From NCBI GenBank assembly GCA_012960315.1, contig DUBN01000059.1:22151-86150 (forward strand): a stretch of DNA of 64,000 nucleotides, in the 5' to 3' direction. This DNA comes from Acidimicrobiia bacterium (GTDB lineage Bacteria; Actinomycetota; Acidimicrobiia; Acidimicrobiales; Poriferisodalaceae). Shown here in pieces: positions 17,586 through 27,508 of this stretch. Position 1 is the first letter of the stretch. Each line of letters starts with the position of its first letter. The translations under genes and the position numbers were made by a program. Under the pieces are notes generated by a model that had not been told where the DNA came from, made no database searches, and saw nothing but the letters and a program-made list of their open reading frames with translations.

Positions 17586-17739
17586 GTGCCCGCCTCTGTT
17601 CATGTTGCGAAGCTAGTTATTCATCGAATTATTGTCCGCAGATCTGGAGACCCGCAAGGAGCGGTCGACACTTCGGGTGACAAGCGCCAAGTGAGCGCCT
17701 CACTCTTTATTTTCTGAGTATGCGCCCTGTTGCTTGACG

Positions 17740-18891
17740 TTACGTCAAGTGGCGGCGGGCGCTGACGTTGATGACGAGTCCGATAAGCCCAAAGGCTACG
17801 ACTGTCGATGAACCCCCATGGCTAAGAAAAGGAAGTGGGATTCCGGTAATTGGCATGATGCCCATGGTCATGCCGATGTTTTGGAATATTTGAAATGTCA
17901 GCATGGATAAGGCTCCCACACAGGCGAACGCGCCGAACAGATCGTTAGAGGCTCGAGCGATGAACCAGATTCGCGCAAGCATGTAGGCGTAGAGCAACAA
18001 GAGCAGGCTCACCCCAACAAAACCGAACTCCTCGCCGAGAGCTGTGAAAATGAAGTCCGTTTCTTGTTCGGGGACCAGATTGAGGTTGGTTTGGGTGCCT
18101 TGTAACCACCCTTGGCCTCTGAGGCCGCCGGCCCCTATGGCAATTTGGGATTGGTTGATGTTGTACGACGCTCCCAGAAGGTCAAAGCCGGGATCCAGGA
18201 AAGCGGTGAGTCGCTGTTCTTGTGTCTGTCGAAGAAGCGCCGGTCCGCCGAGATTGTCGCTGTTGAACATGGCGACCACGACAACTACTCCAATCAGTGA
18301 TGTCACAAATATGTGTTTGAGTTGGGCTCCGGCAACAAGCAAAACACCCATACCGATCGCGACGAAGACCAGCATGGTTCCGAGATCTGGCTGGAGGTAG
18401 ATAAGCCCTAACGGGACCGCGAGCATCAAATAGGCGTTGGAGAGGGTGACCAATCGAAGATGACCTCCCTGATTGGCCACGAAGGCCGCAAGCGCGACTA
18501 TTACTGCGACTTTGGCGAATTCCGCGGGCTGAATCTGGAAGGTTTGACCTGGTAGTTCATACCAAGCTCTAGCCCCGTTGCGTTCCACTCCAAAGAACAG
18601 CACCCCAACTAGAGCGAGCATGACAACTAAGTAGGCGGAATTCGCGAAGTCTCTGTAGAGGCGATAGTCAAGGAATGCCGCCGCGAGCATCACCACTATT
18701 CCGATGACGACGAAAAGAACTTGGCGTTTAGCAAAAGTTGCTGGGTCTTGACCATTGAACTCGAGTATGCGCCAAGTAGAGGAATAGTTGAGTGCTACCC
18801 CTATTGCAGATAACACGACCGCTACCAGTCCTAGCGAGTAATCGGCGTAGCGGAGAGGTGAACGCAGTTCTTTTCGGAGCGGCAGATTCAT
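17740..18891 (-). CDS. rodA: RodA/FtsW/SpoVE family peptidoglycan glycosyltransferase
   Basis: Polymerises lipid II during side-wall growth, with PBP2 as its transpeptidase partner. 383 residues with about ten membrane segments. Conserved loops are LPGQTFQIQPAEFAKVAVIVALA, YLQPDLGTMLVF and the C-terminal ITGIPLPFLSHGGSS. The ATG overlaps the TAA of mrdA by one base (TAATG). It closes the mreBCD-mrdA-rodA operon. Confidence 0.94.
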   Translation of the reverse strand: MNLPLRKELRSPLRYADYSLGLVAVVLSAIGVALNYSSTWRILEFNGQDPATFAKRQVLFVVIGIVVMLAAAFLDYRLYRDFANSAYLVVMLALVGVLFFGVERNGARAWYELPGQTFQIQPAEFAKVAVIVALAAFVANQGGHLRLVTLSNAYLMLAVPLGLIYLQPDLGTMLVFVAIGMGVLLVAGAQLKHIFVTSLIGVVVVVAMFNSDNLGGPALLRQTQEQRLTAFLDPGFDLLGASYNINQSQIAIGAGGLRGQGWLQGTQTNLNLVPEQETDFIFTALGEEFGFVGVSLLLLLYAYMLARIWFIARASNDLFGAFACVGALSMLTFQIFQNIGMTMGIMPITGIPLPFLSHGGSSTVVAFGLIGLVINVSARRHLT

Positions 18892-21020
18892 TAGTCGCGT
18901 TCCTCAACGTCGGGGATTCCGTCCCCATCTACGTCTTCGGGAGTATTTGCTCGGGGAACCTCAATTCCCCACGGGCACCCTTCTGGTACGTAGCCAATAA
19001 ATGCTTTATGTCCTCGCAGTGCTTCAGGGATCTCAGGGCATTCGGGCTGTGGCGGAATGAAGGCAACCTGTGGGTCTGGCCATCGTTGTTCGTAAGCACG
19101 TAACGCTTCGAAAATTCGTCGAGCAACAGGTGCCGCGGCTTCGCCACCGAACCCCGCTTCTTCCATCACTACGGCGACAACGTAACGGGGGTCATGTTGC
19201 GGAGCCCAGGCGATGAACACCGCTGAGTCTTCTTTTTTACGTTGCAAAACTGGGTTCCGTCCTTCAGCTTGGGCGGTTCCTGTTTTTCCTGCCACTGCAT
19301 AGCCGCTGCTGTCGTAGCCGTCGAAGGCACGCCACGCGGTTCCTCGCCGGCTCTTACTTGCCACTCCGTGCAAGCCTTCTCGCACAACTCCTGATCCCTC
19401 TGGGAACTCCACGATGCGTTGGATGCGGGGGTTGAATTCGATGACCGACTCCCCGAACTGCTCGGCCGAGCGAGACACGACTCGCTCGACGATGTTAGGA
19501 CTGAACAACGTTCCGCCGTTGGCGAAGGTGGCGTACGCGTTGGCCAGTTGCACCGGTGTGGCTGAAACGAAACCTTGCCCAATTCCTGTGTTGATGTTGT
19601 CACCTGGCAGCCACTGAGAAGATTCGCCGTAGGGGTTGTATGCCTCAGGATTAGCTTCGAAAAGGCGTCGTTTCAGATCTTCGTCGCCAATCCGACCGCT
19701 CTTTTCGAAGGGCAACTGCACTCCGGACTGGCTTGCAAATCCCAGAAGCCGCGCCATGTCTTGTATGGCCCACTGTTCTTCCCCTCTGATCCAATAGAGA
19801 TCGTGTGCAACCTTGTAGAAGTAAGCATCACTTGAGCGGGTGATCGCTGAGGACAGGTCGACAACCCCCAACGGCGCTTTGTCTGCGTTGTAGAACGTGC
19901 AACGACCAGTGCAACCATATTTGTCAGGAATTTTGAAATAGCCGATGTCGTAGTACGCCGCGCGAGGAGATATCAGTCGAGCCTCGAGACCCGCTAGGGC
20001 TGTAATGAGTTTGAATACTGACCCCGGGGAGTATTGCCCTTGAATTGCCCTGTTATTGAGCGCGCCAGGCGCATATGGGTTCTCGAATACTGATTGGTAC
20101 TCAGCAGTCGTAAGACCTCCCACCAACCAGTTGGGGTCGAAAGTGGGATGGGATGCCATAGCTAGTACGTCACCGTTGCGCAAGTCCATCACTACCGCTG
20201 CGCCACCAATTGAGGGATAAAAAAACCCGCTATCTTCGCTCACGGTTTTTCGAGCAGCTATCAGGCCCTGCCGGAGATACGACTCGGTCGCAGCTTGAAG
20301 ATCTGCGTCGATGGAAACGAAGATATCTGCTCCCGGTTCGGCGGGAACTTCGCTGATGACTCGATGTACCCGGCCCGTGCCGTCAACTTCTAGTTCGGTA
20401 CGGCCCGGTTTGCCGTGAAGATCGTCTTCGAAGATTTGTTCAATACCTGACTTACCCACCCGTTCAGATGGAAGGTACCCAACTTTCAAAAGTCTTTCTT
20501 GTTGTCCTGGTGACATCGCCCCCACGTATCCCACGACATGGGCGCCGATTTCGTGCTGCGGGTAGGTGCGGCTCATCGCCCACTTTGCTTCAACTCCGGG
20601 CAGGGATTTCTCTGCCACCCGTAATAGGCCATATTCATCGAGTCCAGAAGCGACGACTTTTTCGGCAAGCGGATGGGTTTGCTTGTCGTCAAGACGCGAA
20701 GCCAACACCAACGCGGGGATATCAAGTAGTTGTGATAATTGCTCGAGTACGTAGTCGATTTGGCCTGGGGCGTATCTGGATCTGTCTACGGCGACGATGC
20801 CGGTACGAATATTGTCAGCGAGGACCACTCCGTGACGATCAAGGATGCGGCCCCGCGTGGGTTGAGTCACGATAATTTCAACATGGTTGCGGACGGCTTG
20901 ATCTGAGAACTCTTCAGCCACAAGCACTTGCAGGTACCAGGCCCGGGTAACCAATGCCGCGAAAAGAGCGATGATGAGAACGCCGAGAAATGCCAGCCTT
21001 CGACTCAGGTTTTCGTTCAT
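18891..21020 (-). CDS. mrdA: Penicillin-binding protein 2 (transpeptidase) with acidic C-terminal tail
   Basis: Cross-links side-wall peptidoglycan with RodA. 709 residues: one N-terminal membrane anchor (LAFLGVLIIALFAALVTRAW), a PBP dimerisation domain (TQPTRGRILDRHG, AHVVGYVGAMSPG) and a transpeptidase domain with SPGSVFKL (active-site Ser), SSDAYFYK and AGKTGTAQ. The last residues read DVDGDGIPDVEERD, a thrombospondin type-3-like calcium-binding pattern that is not a normal part of PBP2. The start overlaps the mreD stop by four bases. Confidence 0.94.
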   Translation of the reverse strand: MNENLSRRLAFLGVLIIALFAALVTRAWYLQVLVAEEFSDQAVRNHVEIIVTQPTRGRILDRHGVVLADNIRTGIVAVDRSRYAPGQIDYVLEQLSQLLDIPALVLASRLDDKQTHPLAEKVVASGLDEYGLLRVAEKSLPGVEAKWAMSRTYPQHEIGAHVVGYVGAMSPGQQERLLKVGYLPSERVGKSGIEQIFEDDLHGKPGRTELEVDGTGRVHRVISEVPAEPGADIFVSIDADLQAATESYLRQGLIAARKTVSEDSGFFYPSIGGAAVVMDLRNGDVLAMASHPTFDPNWLVGGLTTAEYQSVFENPYAPGALNNRAIQGQYSPGSVFKLITALAGLEARLISPRAAYYDIGYFKIPDKYGCTGRCTFYNADKAPLGVVDLSSAITRSSDAYFYKVAHDLYWIRGEEQWAIQDMARLLGFASQSGVQLPFEKSGRIGDEDLKRRLFEANPEAYNPYGESSQWLPGDNINTGIGQGFVSATPVQLANAYATFANGGTLFSPNIVERVVSRSAEQFGESVIEFNPRIQRIVEFPEGSGVVREGLHGVASKSRRGTAWRAFDGYDSSGYAVAGKTGTAQAEGRNPVLQRKKEDSAVFIAWAPQHDPRYVVAVVMEEAGFGGEAAAPVARRIFEALRAYEQRWPDPQVAFIPPQPECPEIPEALRGHKAFIGYVPEGCPWGIEVPRANTPEDVDGDGIPDVEERD

Positions 21021-21535
21021 CGGTCAGAAGTGATTGGTGAAGATCTCAGAGCAAGCGACCAACGAACGAGGGGACTCAGCAAAGCGGCTATTGGGATGGC
21101 AGCTACTGCAGTCACTAGAGCTATATCCCCAAGTTCTCGTCGACTGACATATTCAAGGCCGATAAGAACACCGAAACTGGCGAATAGTGCGGTCGCTGTA
21201 GCCCCAAGCAAAGCGACCGTTAAGGCGCGTGTGATCACACTCCATTCAGCGACGTGAGCAGATGCCGAACCCGCGGCGAAGCCAATGAGCGAGAACGTCA
21301 GAGCAGTCATTCCAAATGGTGTTTCCAAAGCCAGGTCAATCATCAGTCCGACCATAAATCCTGTCAACGAGCCATTTTGTGGAGTGAGGTGTAAGCCCAC
21401 TAACACAACCAATATCAGCGGCAAATCGATGACATAGCCGCCGAGTCGAAAATGCGGCACGACCGATACCTGCAAAATAAAGACGGTCGCGAAAACCGCT
21501 CCGAGCCGCAATGTGATTATCGCCCCCAAATTCAT
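21017..21535 (-). CDS. mreD: Rod shape-determining protein MreD
   Basis: Small polytopic membrane subunit of the elongasome. 172 residues with about five hydrophobic segments and the typical LPLILVVLVGLHL and NGSLTGFMVGLMIDLALETPFGMTAL blocks. ATG overlaps the mreC stop (ATGA), and its own end overlaps mrdA. Sequence conservation in this family is weak, so the position in the operon supports the call. Confidence 0.88.
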   Translation of the reverse strand: MNLGAIITLRLGAVFATVFILQVSVVPHFRLGGYVIDLPLILVVLVGLHLTPQNGSLTGFMVGLMIDLALETPFGMTALTFSLIGFAAGSASAHVAEWSVITRALTVALLGATATALFASFGVLIGLEYVSRRELGDIALVTAVAAIPIAALLSPLVRWSLALRSSPITSDR

Positions 21536-22452
21536 GGTGCAGAACCTTCGGATTCGACTTCCGTTATTTCATCTTCTGGTAGTCGGTCGACGATGACCGG
21601 CTCAGGCGCGTCCGGGTAGAACAAGAGCACCTGAACCCAGCGGAGTCTGTCTAGATCAGCGGCCGGATGAATCGTGATGCGCTGAGTTCCCTGAACTGCG
21701 TTGGGAACCACATCGACAACTGTGCCAATAAGAAGTCCTTCAGGAAACGTGCTTCCTTGGAAGCCGCTGCTCACCACCGTCTCACCTGGGATGACCACCG
21801 TGTCTAGTTCAATAAAACTGACTTCTAATTCGCGATTATGTCCGCGTCCGGATGCAATACCGTCATCGCCTGATCGAACCATTCGGACTCCAACATCGAA
21901 GTTGGGGTCGGTAAGTAACTCCACCTGAGATCGGGTTATCGAAACATTGGAGATTCTTCCAATTACACCCGCTCCGGTCTCGACGGGCATGCCGACGGCA
22001 ATACCGTCACGTGAACCTTTGTCCAACTCGAGGGTGCGTTGGTAATTTGATATCGGCGCGTCGATAACGCGTGCAGTTCGTCGTCCTACTTGAGCTACCC
22101 GGTCTCGAGCGCCTAAGAGCGCTAACAACGACTTGCGTTCGCGTTCGATCTCTCCCACTTCGAGCACCGAATTTTGAAGTTCCGCTATTTTCGCTCGTAA
22201 TAACGCGTTTTGTGCCTCGAGGTCGTCGTAGCTGGTTACGGCCTCCCAGGCTCCTCCGACTGGTTCAAAGATGCGCGTTGAATTCGATCTAAGGGGTCCC
22301 AGGGCATCAAGCACAGCGCTACGAGCTGTGTCTATGGCTCCACCTTCGGTGCGAACGTCAAGAGTGATCAGAACTATTGATGTGAGAACAAGTAAAGCGA
22401 GCCGGAATCGTGAACTCCGGCTCCTTCGTGTAGTTGAGCGACGCAAGACCAC
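21532..22452 (-). CDS. mreC: Rod shape-determining protein MreC
   Basis: Periplasm-facing scaffold linking MreB to PBP2 and RodA. 306 residues: basic N-terminus, one membrane segment (LALLVLTSIVLITL), a coiled coil (YDDLEAQNALLRAKIAELQNS) and beta-barrel domains with GVIGRISNVSITRSQVELLTDPNF. The GTG start lies 9 bases after mreB. Confidence 0.92.
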   Translation of the reverse strand: MVLRRSTTRRSRSSRFRLALLVLTSIVLITLDVRTEGGAIDTARSAVLDALGPLRSNSTRIFEPVGGAWEAVTSYDDLEAQNALLRAKIAELQNSVLEVGEIERERKSLLALLGARDRVAQVGRRTARVIDAPISNYQRTLELDKGSRDGIAVGMPVETGAGVIGRISNVSITRSQVELLTDPNFDVGVRMVRSGDDGIASGRGHNRELEVSFIELDTVVIPGETVVSSGFQGSTFPEGLLIGTVVDVVPNAVQGTQRITIHPAADLDRLRWVQVLLFYPDAPEPVIVDRLPEDEITEVESEGSAP

Positions 22453-22461
22453 CAGTTCCGC

Positions 22462-23505
22462 TCAGTATTGATCGCCCGATGAGAACAGCACACCGCGAAG
22501 CACTTCAAACTCTTCGAGTGCTTGTCCAGAACCGCGGGCAACCGCGTAAAGGGGGTCGGTAGCAATTCTAATGGGCATCCCTGTTTCATTCGCCAACCGC
22601 TGATCTAAACCGCGGAGCAGCGCACCTCCACCAGCAAGCACGATTCCTTCACCCATGATGTCCGCCGCTAATTCTGGTGGGGTTCGATCGAGTGTAGATT
22701 TGATGGCGTCGATGATCGAACTGATCGGTTCTTCCAACGCTTCACGTATTTCGACACTACCCACCGTAACGGTCTTTGGCAGACCAGTCACAAGATCCCG
22801 CCCACGAATTTCCGCATACATTTCGTCGGCGAGTGGCCACGCTGAACCCAACGCGACCTTTACTTCTTCAGCAGTGCTGTCACCGAGGGCGACACCGTAT
22901 TCCTTCTTGACATATTGGGTGATTGAGTCATCGAGAACGTCGCCACCCACGCGCGCTGACTGAGCTGCGACCATTCCCCCTAAGGAGATAACAGCAACTT
23001 CGGTAGTTCCGCCGCCGACATCGACGATCATGCTGCCGTGTGGCGATTGAACAGGAAGACCCGCCCCAATCGCTGCCGCCATTGGTTCCTCGATAATGAA
23101 TGCTGGTTTTCGCGCGCCGGCGTATTCAGCGGCTTCTTGCACGGCTCGTTGTTCAACACCTGTAATCCCTGATGGAACGCAAATAACCATGCGCGGCTTT
23201 GCCCAGCGACTTCCTGAGACCTGTTCGATGAAGTAGCGAAGCATTTTTTCGCACACATCGAAGTCGGCGATAACTCCGTCTTTCAGAGGTCGAATAACTT
23301 GTATGTGAGCTGGGGTTCTGCCGGCCATACGTTTCGCGTCGTGCCCTACGGCCAACGGAGTCCCGGTCGTAACGTCGAGCGCTACGACCGATGGTTGATC
23401 CAGGACAATTCCTCTGCCTCTGACGTACACGAGCGTGTTAGCGGTTCCAAGATCTACTGCGATGTCTCGAGCACCGAAGCTTCTCATTGCGCCGCGTTTT
23501 CTCAT
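22462..23505 (-). CDS. mreB: Actin-like rod shape protein MreB
   Basis: Actin homologue that guides lateral wall synthesis. 347 residues with the ATPase blocks DIAVDLGTANTLVYV (phosphate 1), IVDVGGGTTEVAVISLGG (phosphate 2) and GIVLAGGGALLRGLD (adenosine). ATG 23505 is used; ATG 23487 six codons later is possible. First gene of the mreBCD-mrdA-rodA operon, which argues for rod-shaped or at least elongating cells. Confidence 0.96.
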   Translation of the reverse strand: MRKRGAMRSFGARDIAVDLGTANTLVYVRGRGIVLDQPSVVALDVTTGTPLAVGHDAKRMAGRTPAHIQVIRPLKDGVIADFDVCEKMLRYFIEQVSGSRWAKPRMVICVPSGITGVEQRAVQEAAEYAGARKPAFIIEEPMAAAIGAGLPVQSPHGSMIVDVGGGTTEVAVISLGGMVAAQSARVGGDVLDDSITQYVKKEYGVALGDSTAEEVKVALGSAWPLADEMYAEIRGRDLVTGLPKTVTVGSVEIREALEEPISSIIDAIKSTLDRTPPELAADIMGEGIVLAGGGALLRGLDQRLANETGMPIRIATDPLYAVARGSGQALEEFEVLRGVLFSSGDQY

Positions 23506-23598
23506 AACAGCGCACCGCTCTCATCTGCAAGAAGGTCCACCTGTGCCTGAGCGATGCTCCCTCTTGGGATGGCGGGTCGGCGGGTCATGGTTTTCCAG

Positions 23599-24018
23599 TC
23601 AGATGCCCGGAAAGAAAATATTGATTTCGCGTTCAGCAGATTCGTGCGAGTCGGATCCATGCACAAGGTTTTCGGTCACCATGAGTCCAAAGTCACCTCG
23701 AATCGTTCCGGGCGCGGCGGTCGCTGGATTCGTAGCGCCCATTAAGTTTCGCACGACCGCGTAAATCTCGTCGCCTGCATCATCGGGACCTTCGACAACC
23801 ATCAACATCGCTGGCGAGCGCGTAACGAATTTGATGAGGTCCTCGAAGAAGGGTTTCCCATCGTGCTCTTGGTAGTGGATTCCGGCGGTGTCGCGATCGA
23901 TTGTTCGTAATTCTGCTCGGCTGAGCGTCAGCCCCTTGCGTTCGATCCGGGCGATGATCTCACCGACCAGTCCTCGTTCCACAGCGTCAGGCTTACAAAT
24001 CACGAAAGTACGAGGCAC
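23599..24018 (-). CDS. ndk: Nucleoside diphosphate kinase
   Basis: Transfers the gamma phosphate from ATP to NDPs through a phosphohistidine. 139 residues, starts [20 protein letters not shown]; the active-site His is in NLVHGSDS (about residue 120). GTG start with AGGAG seven bases upstream. It sits between folC and mreB, as in many actinobacteria. Confidence 0.97.
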   Translation of the reverse strand: MPRTFVICKPDAVERGLVGEIIARIERKGLTLSRAELRTIDRDTAGIHYQEHDGKPFFEDLIKFVTRSPAMLMVVEGPDDAGDEIYAVVRNLMGATNPATAAPGTIRGDFGLMVTENLVHGSDSHESAEREINIFFPGI

Positions 24019-24064
24019 TTAAACTCCTGGAACGGATTTATGTCAGTCGGCCGTAAGACTACCG

Positions 24065-25387
24065 CTAGGTGTTACGGAGTTGACTTCGGGCCTCCGAGGC
24101 AACGTACAAAGAGCCGGTCACGAATACAGTGCCGCTTTCCCCTGCTAGCTCAATGGCTCGGTCAAGTGCATCGGCGACACGAGGAACAGTCTCTATGCGC
24201 GGACCACAATTTTTGAGGGCAATGCCAAGGGTTTCAGCGGCAATAGCTCGTGGCCAGTCGGCGGCAGTCGCGATGATTACCGAGAATTCTGTGCCTCGAA
24301 CGGCGTCCACAAATTCGACCGGGTCATGTGGTCGGTTGGTTCCCATAACCAAAATCGGGGCTTGTTCGTTGGAAAAGTCGTCGAAAAGCGTTTCAGCTGC
24401 GACCTCGGCAGCGGGCGGATTATGAGCCCCATCCACGATAACCAGAGGTTGTCGTTGCATAACCTCAAACCGCGCTGGCAGTTCGAGCCGCGCAAACGCT
24501 TCCGAAACGACGTCATCGTCTAACTGTCGACCAAAGAACGCTTCTACTGCGGCGACTGCAGTGGCTGCATTTTGTGACTGGTGGGCGCCGTTGACAGGGA
24601 GAAAAATGTCTTCGTGGCGACCATACGGGGTCACTAGGTCAACTAGCCGGCCGCCCACAGCGAGTCGATCTTCGATGACGTCGTAATCGCTACGGCCGCA
24701 CCACAGTTCACGATGTTGGGTTGCTGAGACGATGTCAAGAAGTTCTGGTCTGGTTTCGCCACAAATGACGTGCGACCGGGGAGAGATAATGCCCGCTTTT
24801 TCGTGGGTCGCGTCCGCGATCGTGGGGCCAATGATTTCCAAATGATCCCGACCGATGTTGGTGAGCACCACCACTTCTGCTTCGATGATGTTCGTAGCGT
24901 CCCAGCGTCCGCCCATTCCGACTTCGATGACATTGACATCAACTGCGGTCGCTGCGAACCAGTTGTATGCCGCTGCGCACAAAATCTCGAAATAGTTCGG
25001 TGTTTCGCCCGTCGATTCGAGAACCCATGGTTCAACTTCGGCCACCTCAGCAAGTGCTTGTGTCATGGATTCATCGTCGAGAGGTTTGTTAGCGATCATG
25101 ATGCGGTCGTTTACGCGGTCGATGTGAGGCGATGTGTAGCTACCTACGTCGAGACCAGTCGCGCCGATGAGTTCGACCACCATTCGAGACGTGCTTCCCT
25201 TACCGTTCGTTCCAGTGATATGGATCGCCGGGACGTCGTGTTGCGGGTCGCCCAAAAGCGCCATAAGGGCCCGCATACGGTCTAAAGATGGGACGGCCAG
25301 CTCATTTCCACCCAAATGTTGTTCAAGGTTGTAGTGGTCTTTGAGCCAGTCCATAGCGTCGGCATAACTACCGATTTGGTGTGACAT
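24065..25387 (-). CDS. folC: Folylpolyglutamate synthase / dihydrofolate synthase
   Basis: Adds glutamate to (dihydro)folate. P-loop ITGTNGKGST is at about residue 60; other Mur-ligase-fold motifs are TSPHIDRVNDRI, EVGMGGRWDATN and the ADP-binding VDGAHNPPA. 440 residues from ATG 25387. An earlier ATG (25453) would overlap clpX by 32 bases and add 22 basic residues without homology; neither start has a good ribosome binding site. Confidence 0.93.
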   Translation of the reverse strand: MSHQIGSYADAMDWLKDHYNLEQHLGGNELAVPSLDRMRALMALLGDPQHDVPAIHITGTNGKGSTSRMVVELIGATGLDVGSYTSPHIDRVNDRIMIANKPLDDESMTQALAEVAEVEPWVLESTGETPNYFEILCAAAYNWFAATAVDVNVIEVGMGGRWDATNIIEAEVVVLTNIGRDHLEIIGPTIADATHEKAGIISPRSHVICGETRPELLDIVSATQHRELWCGRSDYDVIEDRLAVGGRLVDLVTPYGRHEDIFLPVNGAHQSQNAATAVAAVEAFFGRQLDDDVVSEAFARLELPARFEVMQRQPLVIVDGAHNPPAAEVAAETLFDDFSNEQAPILVMGTNRPHDPVEFVDAVRGTEFSVIIATAADWPRAIAAETLGIALKNCGPRIETVPRVADALDRAIELAGESGTVFVTGSLYVASEARSQLRNT

Positions 25388-25421
25388 CTCGTTAGTTGAA
25401 GTTCGGCGGGTAACGCTCCGC

Positions 25422-26687
25422 TTATGACGCCTGGCGCTCGCCACCGCTGTCATCCCTACGCGGCACCAGGGTTGGATTCACTTTGTCGAGGACAACTTCG
25501 CGATCGATGATGCAGCGAGCGATGTCTTCTCTGCTGGGCATTTCGTACATGACGCCAAGTAGGACTTCTTCAAGGATCGCACGCAAGCCTCGCGCTCCTG
25601 TGTTTCGAAGCAACGCTTGGTCGACCACTGCGCCGATGGAGTCGTCAGTAAATTCAAGTTCGACACCATCGAGTTCAAACATCCGCTGATACTGCTTCAC
25701 CAACGCATTGCGGGGTTCGGTAAGTATCCGCGTTAAAGCTGAGTGGTCGAGTTGGTCAACCACGCCAACTACTGGGAGGCGTCCAATGAATTCGGGGATC
25801 AGCCCGTACTTTTGAAGATCTTCTGGCAACACCTCGGCTAGCAAGTCCAGGTTGGCTCGTTCGTTAACAGATTTGACATCGGCTCCAAAACCGACGGCAC
25901 GTTTCCCGATCCGGTCAGCGATGACGCGCTCAAGGCCGTCGAAAGCACCCCCGCATATGAACAAAACATTGCTGGTGTCGATCTGTAAGAACTCTTGGTG
26001 GGGATGCTTGCGACCACCTTGGGGGGGCACAGAGGCTTGAGTCCCTTCAAGGATTTTCAGCAAGGCTTGTTGCACGCCCTCCCCTGAAACATCGCGGGTA
26101 ATTGAGGGGTTTTCAGCTTTGCGTGCGATCTTGTCGATTTCGTCGATGTAGATGATGCCGGTTTCCGCTCGCTTGACGTCATAGTCAGCGGCTTGAATGA
26201 GTTTCAATAAAATATTTTCGACGTCCTCTCCGACGTAACCTGCTTCGGTAAGCGCTGTAGCGTCGGCGATCGCGAACGGGACGTTAAGCATGCGCGCCAA
26301 GGTCTGAGCCATCATGGTTTTCCCGCATCCGGTCGGACCTATCAACATGATGTTGGACTTGGCGATTTCGACGTCGGATTCGAGACTTGTCTCAAATTGG
26401 ATGCGTTTGTAGTGGTTGTATACCGCTACAGACATGATTTTCTTTGTTCGTTCTTGGCCGATGATGTAATCGTTGAGAAAGCCGCAAATTTCTGCGGGCT
26501 TGGGAACATCGTCAAAGCTGACTTCAGAAGTATCAGCTAGTTCTTCTTCGATAATTTCATTGCACAGATCGATGCACTCGTCGCAGATGTATACGCCCGG
26601 ACCGGCGATCAGTTTTTTGACTTGTTTCTGAGATTTACCGCAAAAAGAGCACTTCAGCAGCTCTCCGCCCTCTCCGAATTTCGCCAC
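25422..26687 (-). CDS. clpX: ATP-dependent Clp protease ATPase subunit ClpX
   Basis: Unfoldase that feeds proteins to ClpP. 421 residues: N-terminal zinc-binding domain with four Cys (CSFC near residue 13, CDEC near 35), Walker A GPTGCGKT (117-124), Walker [11 protein letters not shown], and the sensor-2 region [11 protein letters not shown]. The ClpP-contacting IGF-type loop should lie near [16 protein letters not shown] start with GAGG nine bases upstream. clpP is the next gene upstream, 188 bases away. Confidence 0.97.
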   Translation of the reverse strand: MAKFGEGGELLKCSFCGKSQKQVKKLIAGPGVYICDECIDLCNEIIEEELADTSEVSFDDVPKPAEICGFLNDYIIGQERTKKIMSVAVYNHYKRIQFETSLESDVEIAKSNIMLIGPTGCGKTMMAQTLARMLNVPFAIADATALTEAGYVGEDVENILLKLIQAADYDVKRAETGIIYIDEIDKIARKAENPSITRDVSGEGVQQALLKILEGTQASVPPQGGRKHPHQEFLQIDTSNVLFICGGAFDGLERVIADRIGKRAVGFGADVKSVNERANLDLLAEVLPEDLQKYGLIPEFIGRLPVVGVVDQLDHSALTRILTEPRNALVKQYQRMFELDGVELEFTDDSIGAVVDQALLRNTGARGLRAILEEVLLGVMYEMPSREDIARCIIDREVVLDKVNPTLVPRRDDSGGERQAS

Positions 26688-26811
26688 GTTGTCTGTACCT
26701 CGTTCCGGTGATCCAACCCGATTTCGGTCAATAGCCGTCTGCTAAGGATGGCACAGCCGGATCAGAACGCGGTGACGTTAAGACCGGTGATGCAGACCAC
26801 CTGGAGCATTG

Positions 26812-26842
26812 ACTCTCTCTTTAGGGAGTAGAGGTTGAGAGT
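26812..26842. other. Short inverted repeat between clpP and clpX
   Basis: ACTCTC (26812-26817) pairs with GAGAGT (26837-26842), with a nested CTC/GAG inside. It lies in the 188-base gap between clpP and clpX. No T-run follows on the minus strand, so a regulatory site for clpX or an RNA structure is as likely as a weak terminator. Confidence 0.25.
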
Positions 26843-26875
26843 ACCTAGGGATTGGGTGTCTGAACAGCAAAAATA

Positions 26876-27508
26876 TCAGACAGCTCGGATCGGCCCATCT
26901 TCGACGACTTCACGGCTTTCTATTACGTCGTCAATGATCCCGTATTCTTTAGCGGCTTGGGCGTCCATGATGAAGTCTCTGTCAGTGTCGTTGTGGATGC
27001 GGTCCAGCTCTTGTCCGGTGTGGTGAGCCAAAATTCCTTCGAGGAGTCCTCGCATCCGGTCTATTTCACGGGCGGCCAATTCAATGTCAGTGGCCTGGCC
27101 CATCGCCTGCCCGTAGGGCTGATGCAGGAGTACTCGAGCGTGTGGGAGAGCCATCCGCTTTCCTGGGCTGCCCGCGGCCAGCAGCACTGCGGCTGCTGAA
27201 GCTGCTTGACCCAGGCAGATAGTTGTTATGTCGTTGCGGACGTATTGGCTGGTGTCATATATAGCGAACAGAGCGTTGATGTCTCCGCCTGGCGAATTGA
27301 TGTAGATGTTGATGTCACGATCGGGGTTCTCAGATTCGAGGTGAATCATCTGCGCACAAACCAGGTTGGCGATGGTGTCGTCGATCGGGGTTCCGAGGAA
27401 AATAATGTTTTCTTTGAGTAACCGCGAATAGAGGTCGTAGGCGCGTTCGCCTCGATTGGTTTGTTCGACGACCGTGGGAACTAAGTAGTTCTGTGCCTCA
27501 AGGCTCAC
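26876..27508 (-). CDS. clpP: ATP-dependent Clp protease proteolytic subunit ClpP
   Basis: Serine peptidase core of ClpXP. 210 residues; the triad is Ser105 in GQAASAA, His129 in VLLHQP and Asp178 in TDRDF. The GTG start shares one base with the tig stop (TAGTG), so it is translated from the tig transcript. Actinobacteria usually carry two clpP genes; only one is here, so a paralogue is expected elsewhere. Confidence 0.97.
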   Translation of the reverse strand: MSLEAQNYLVPTVVEQTNRGERAYDLYSRLLKENIIFLGTPIDDTIANLVCAQMIHLESENPDRDINIYINSPGGDINALFAIYDTSQYVRNDITTICLGQAASAAAVLLAAGSPGKRMALPHARVLLHQPYGQAMGQATDIELAAREIDRMRGLLEGILAHHTGQELDRIHNDTDRDFIMDAQAAKEYGIIDDVIESREVVEDGPIRAV

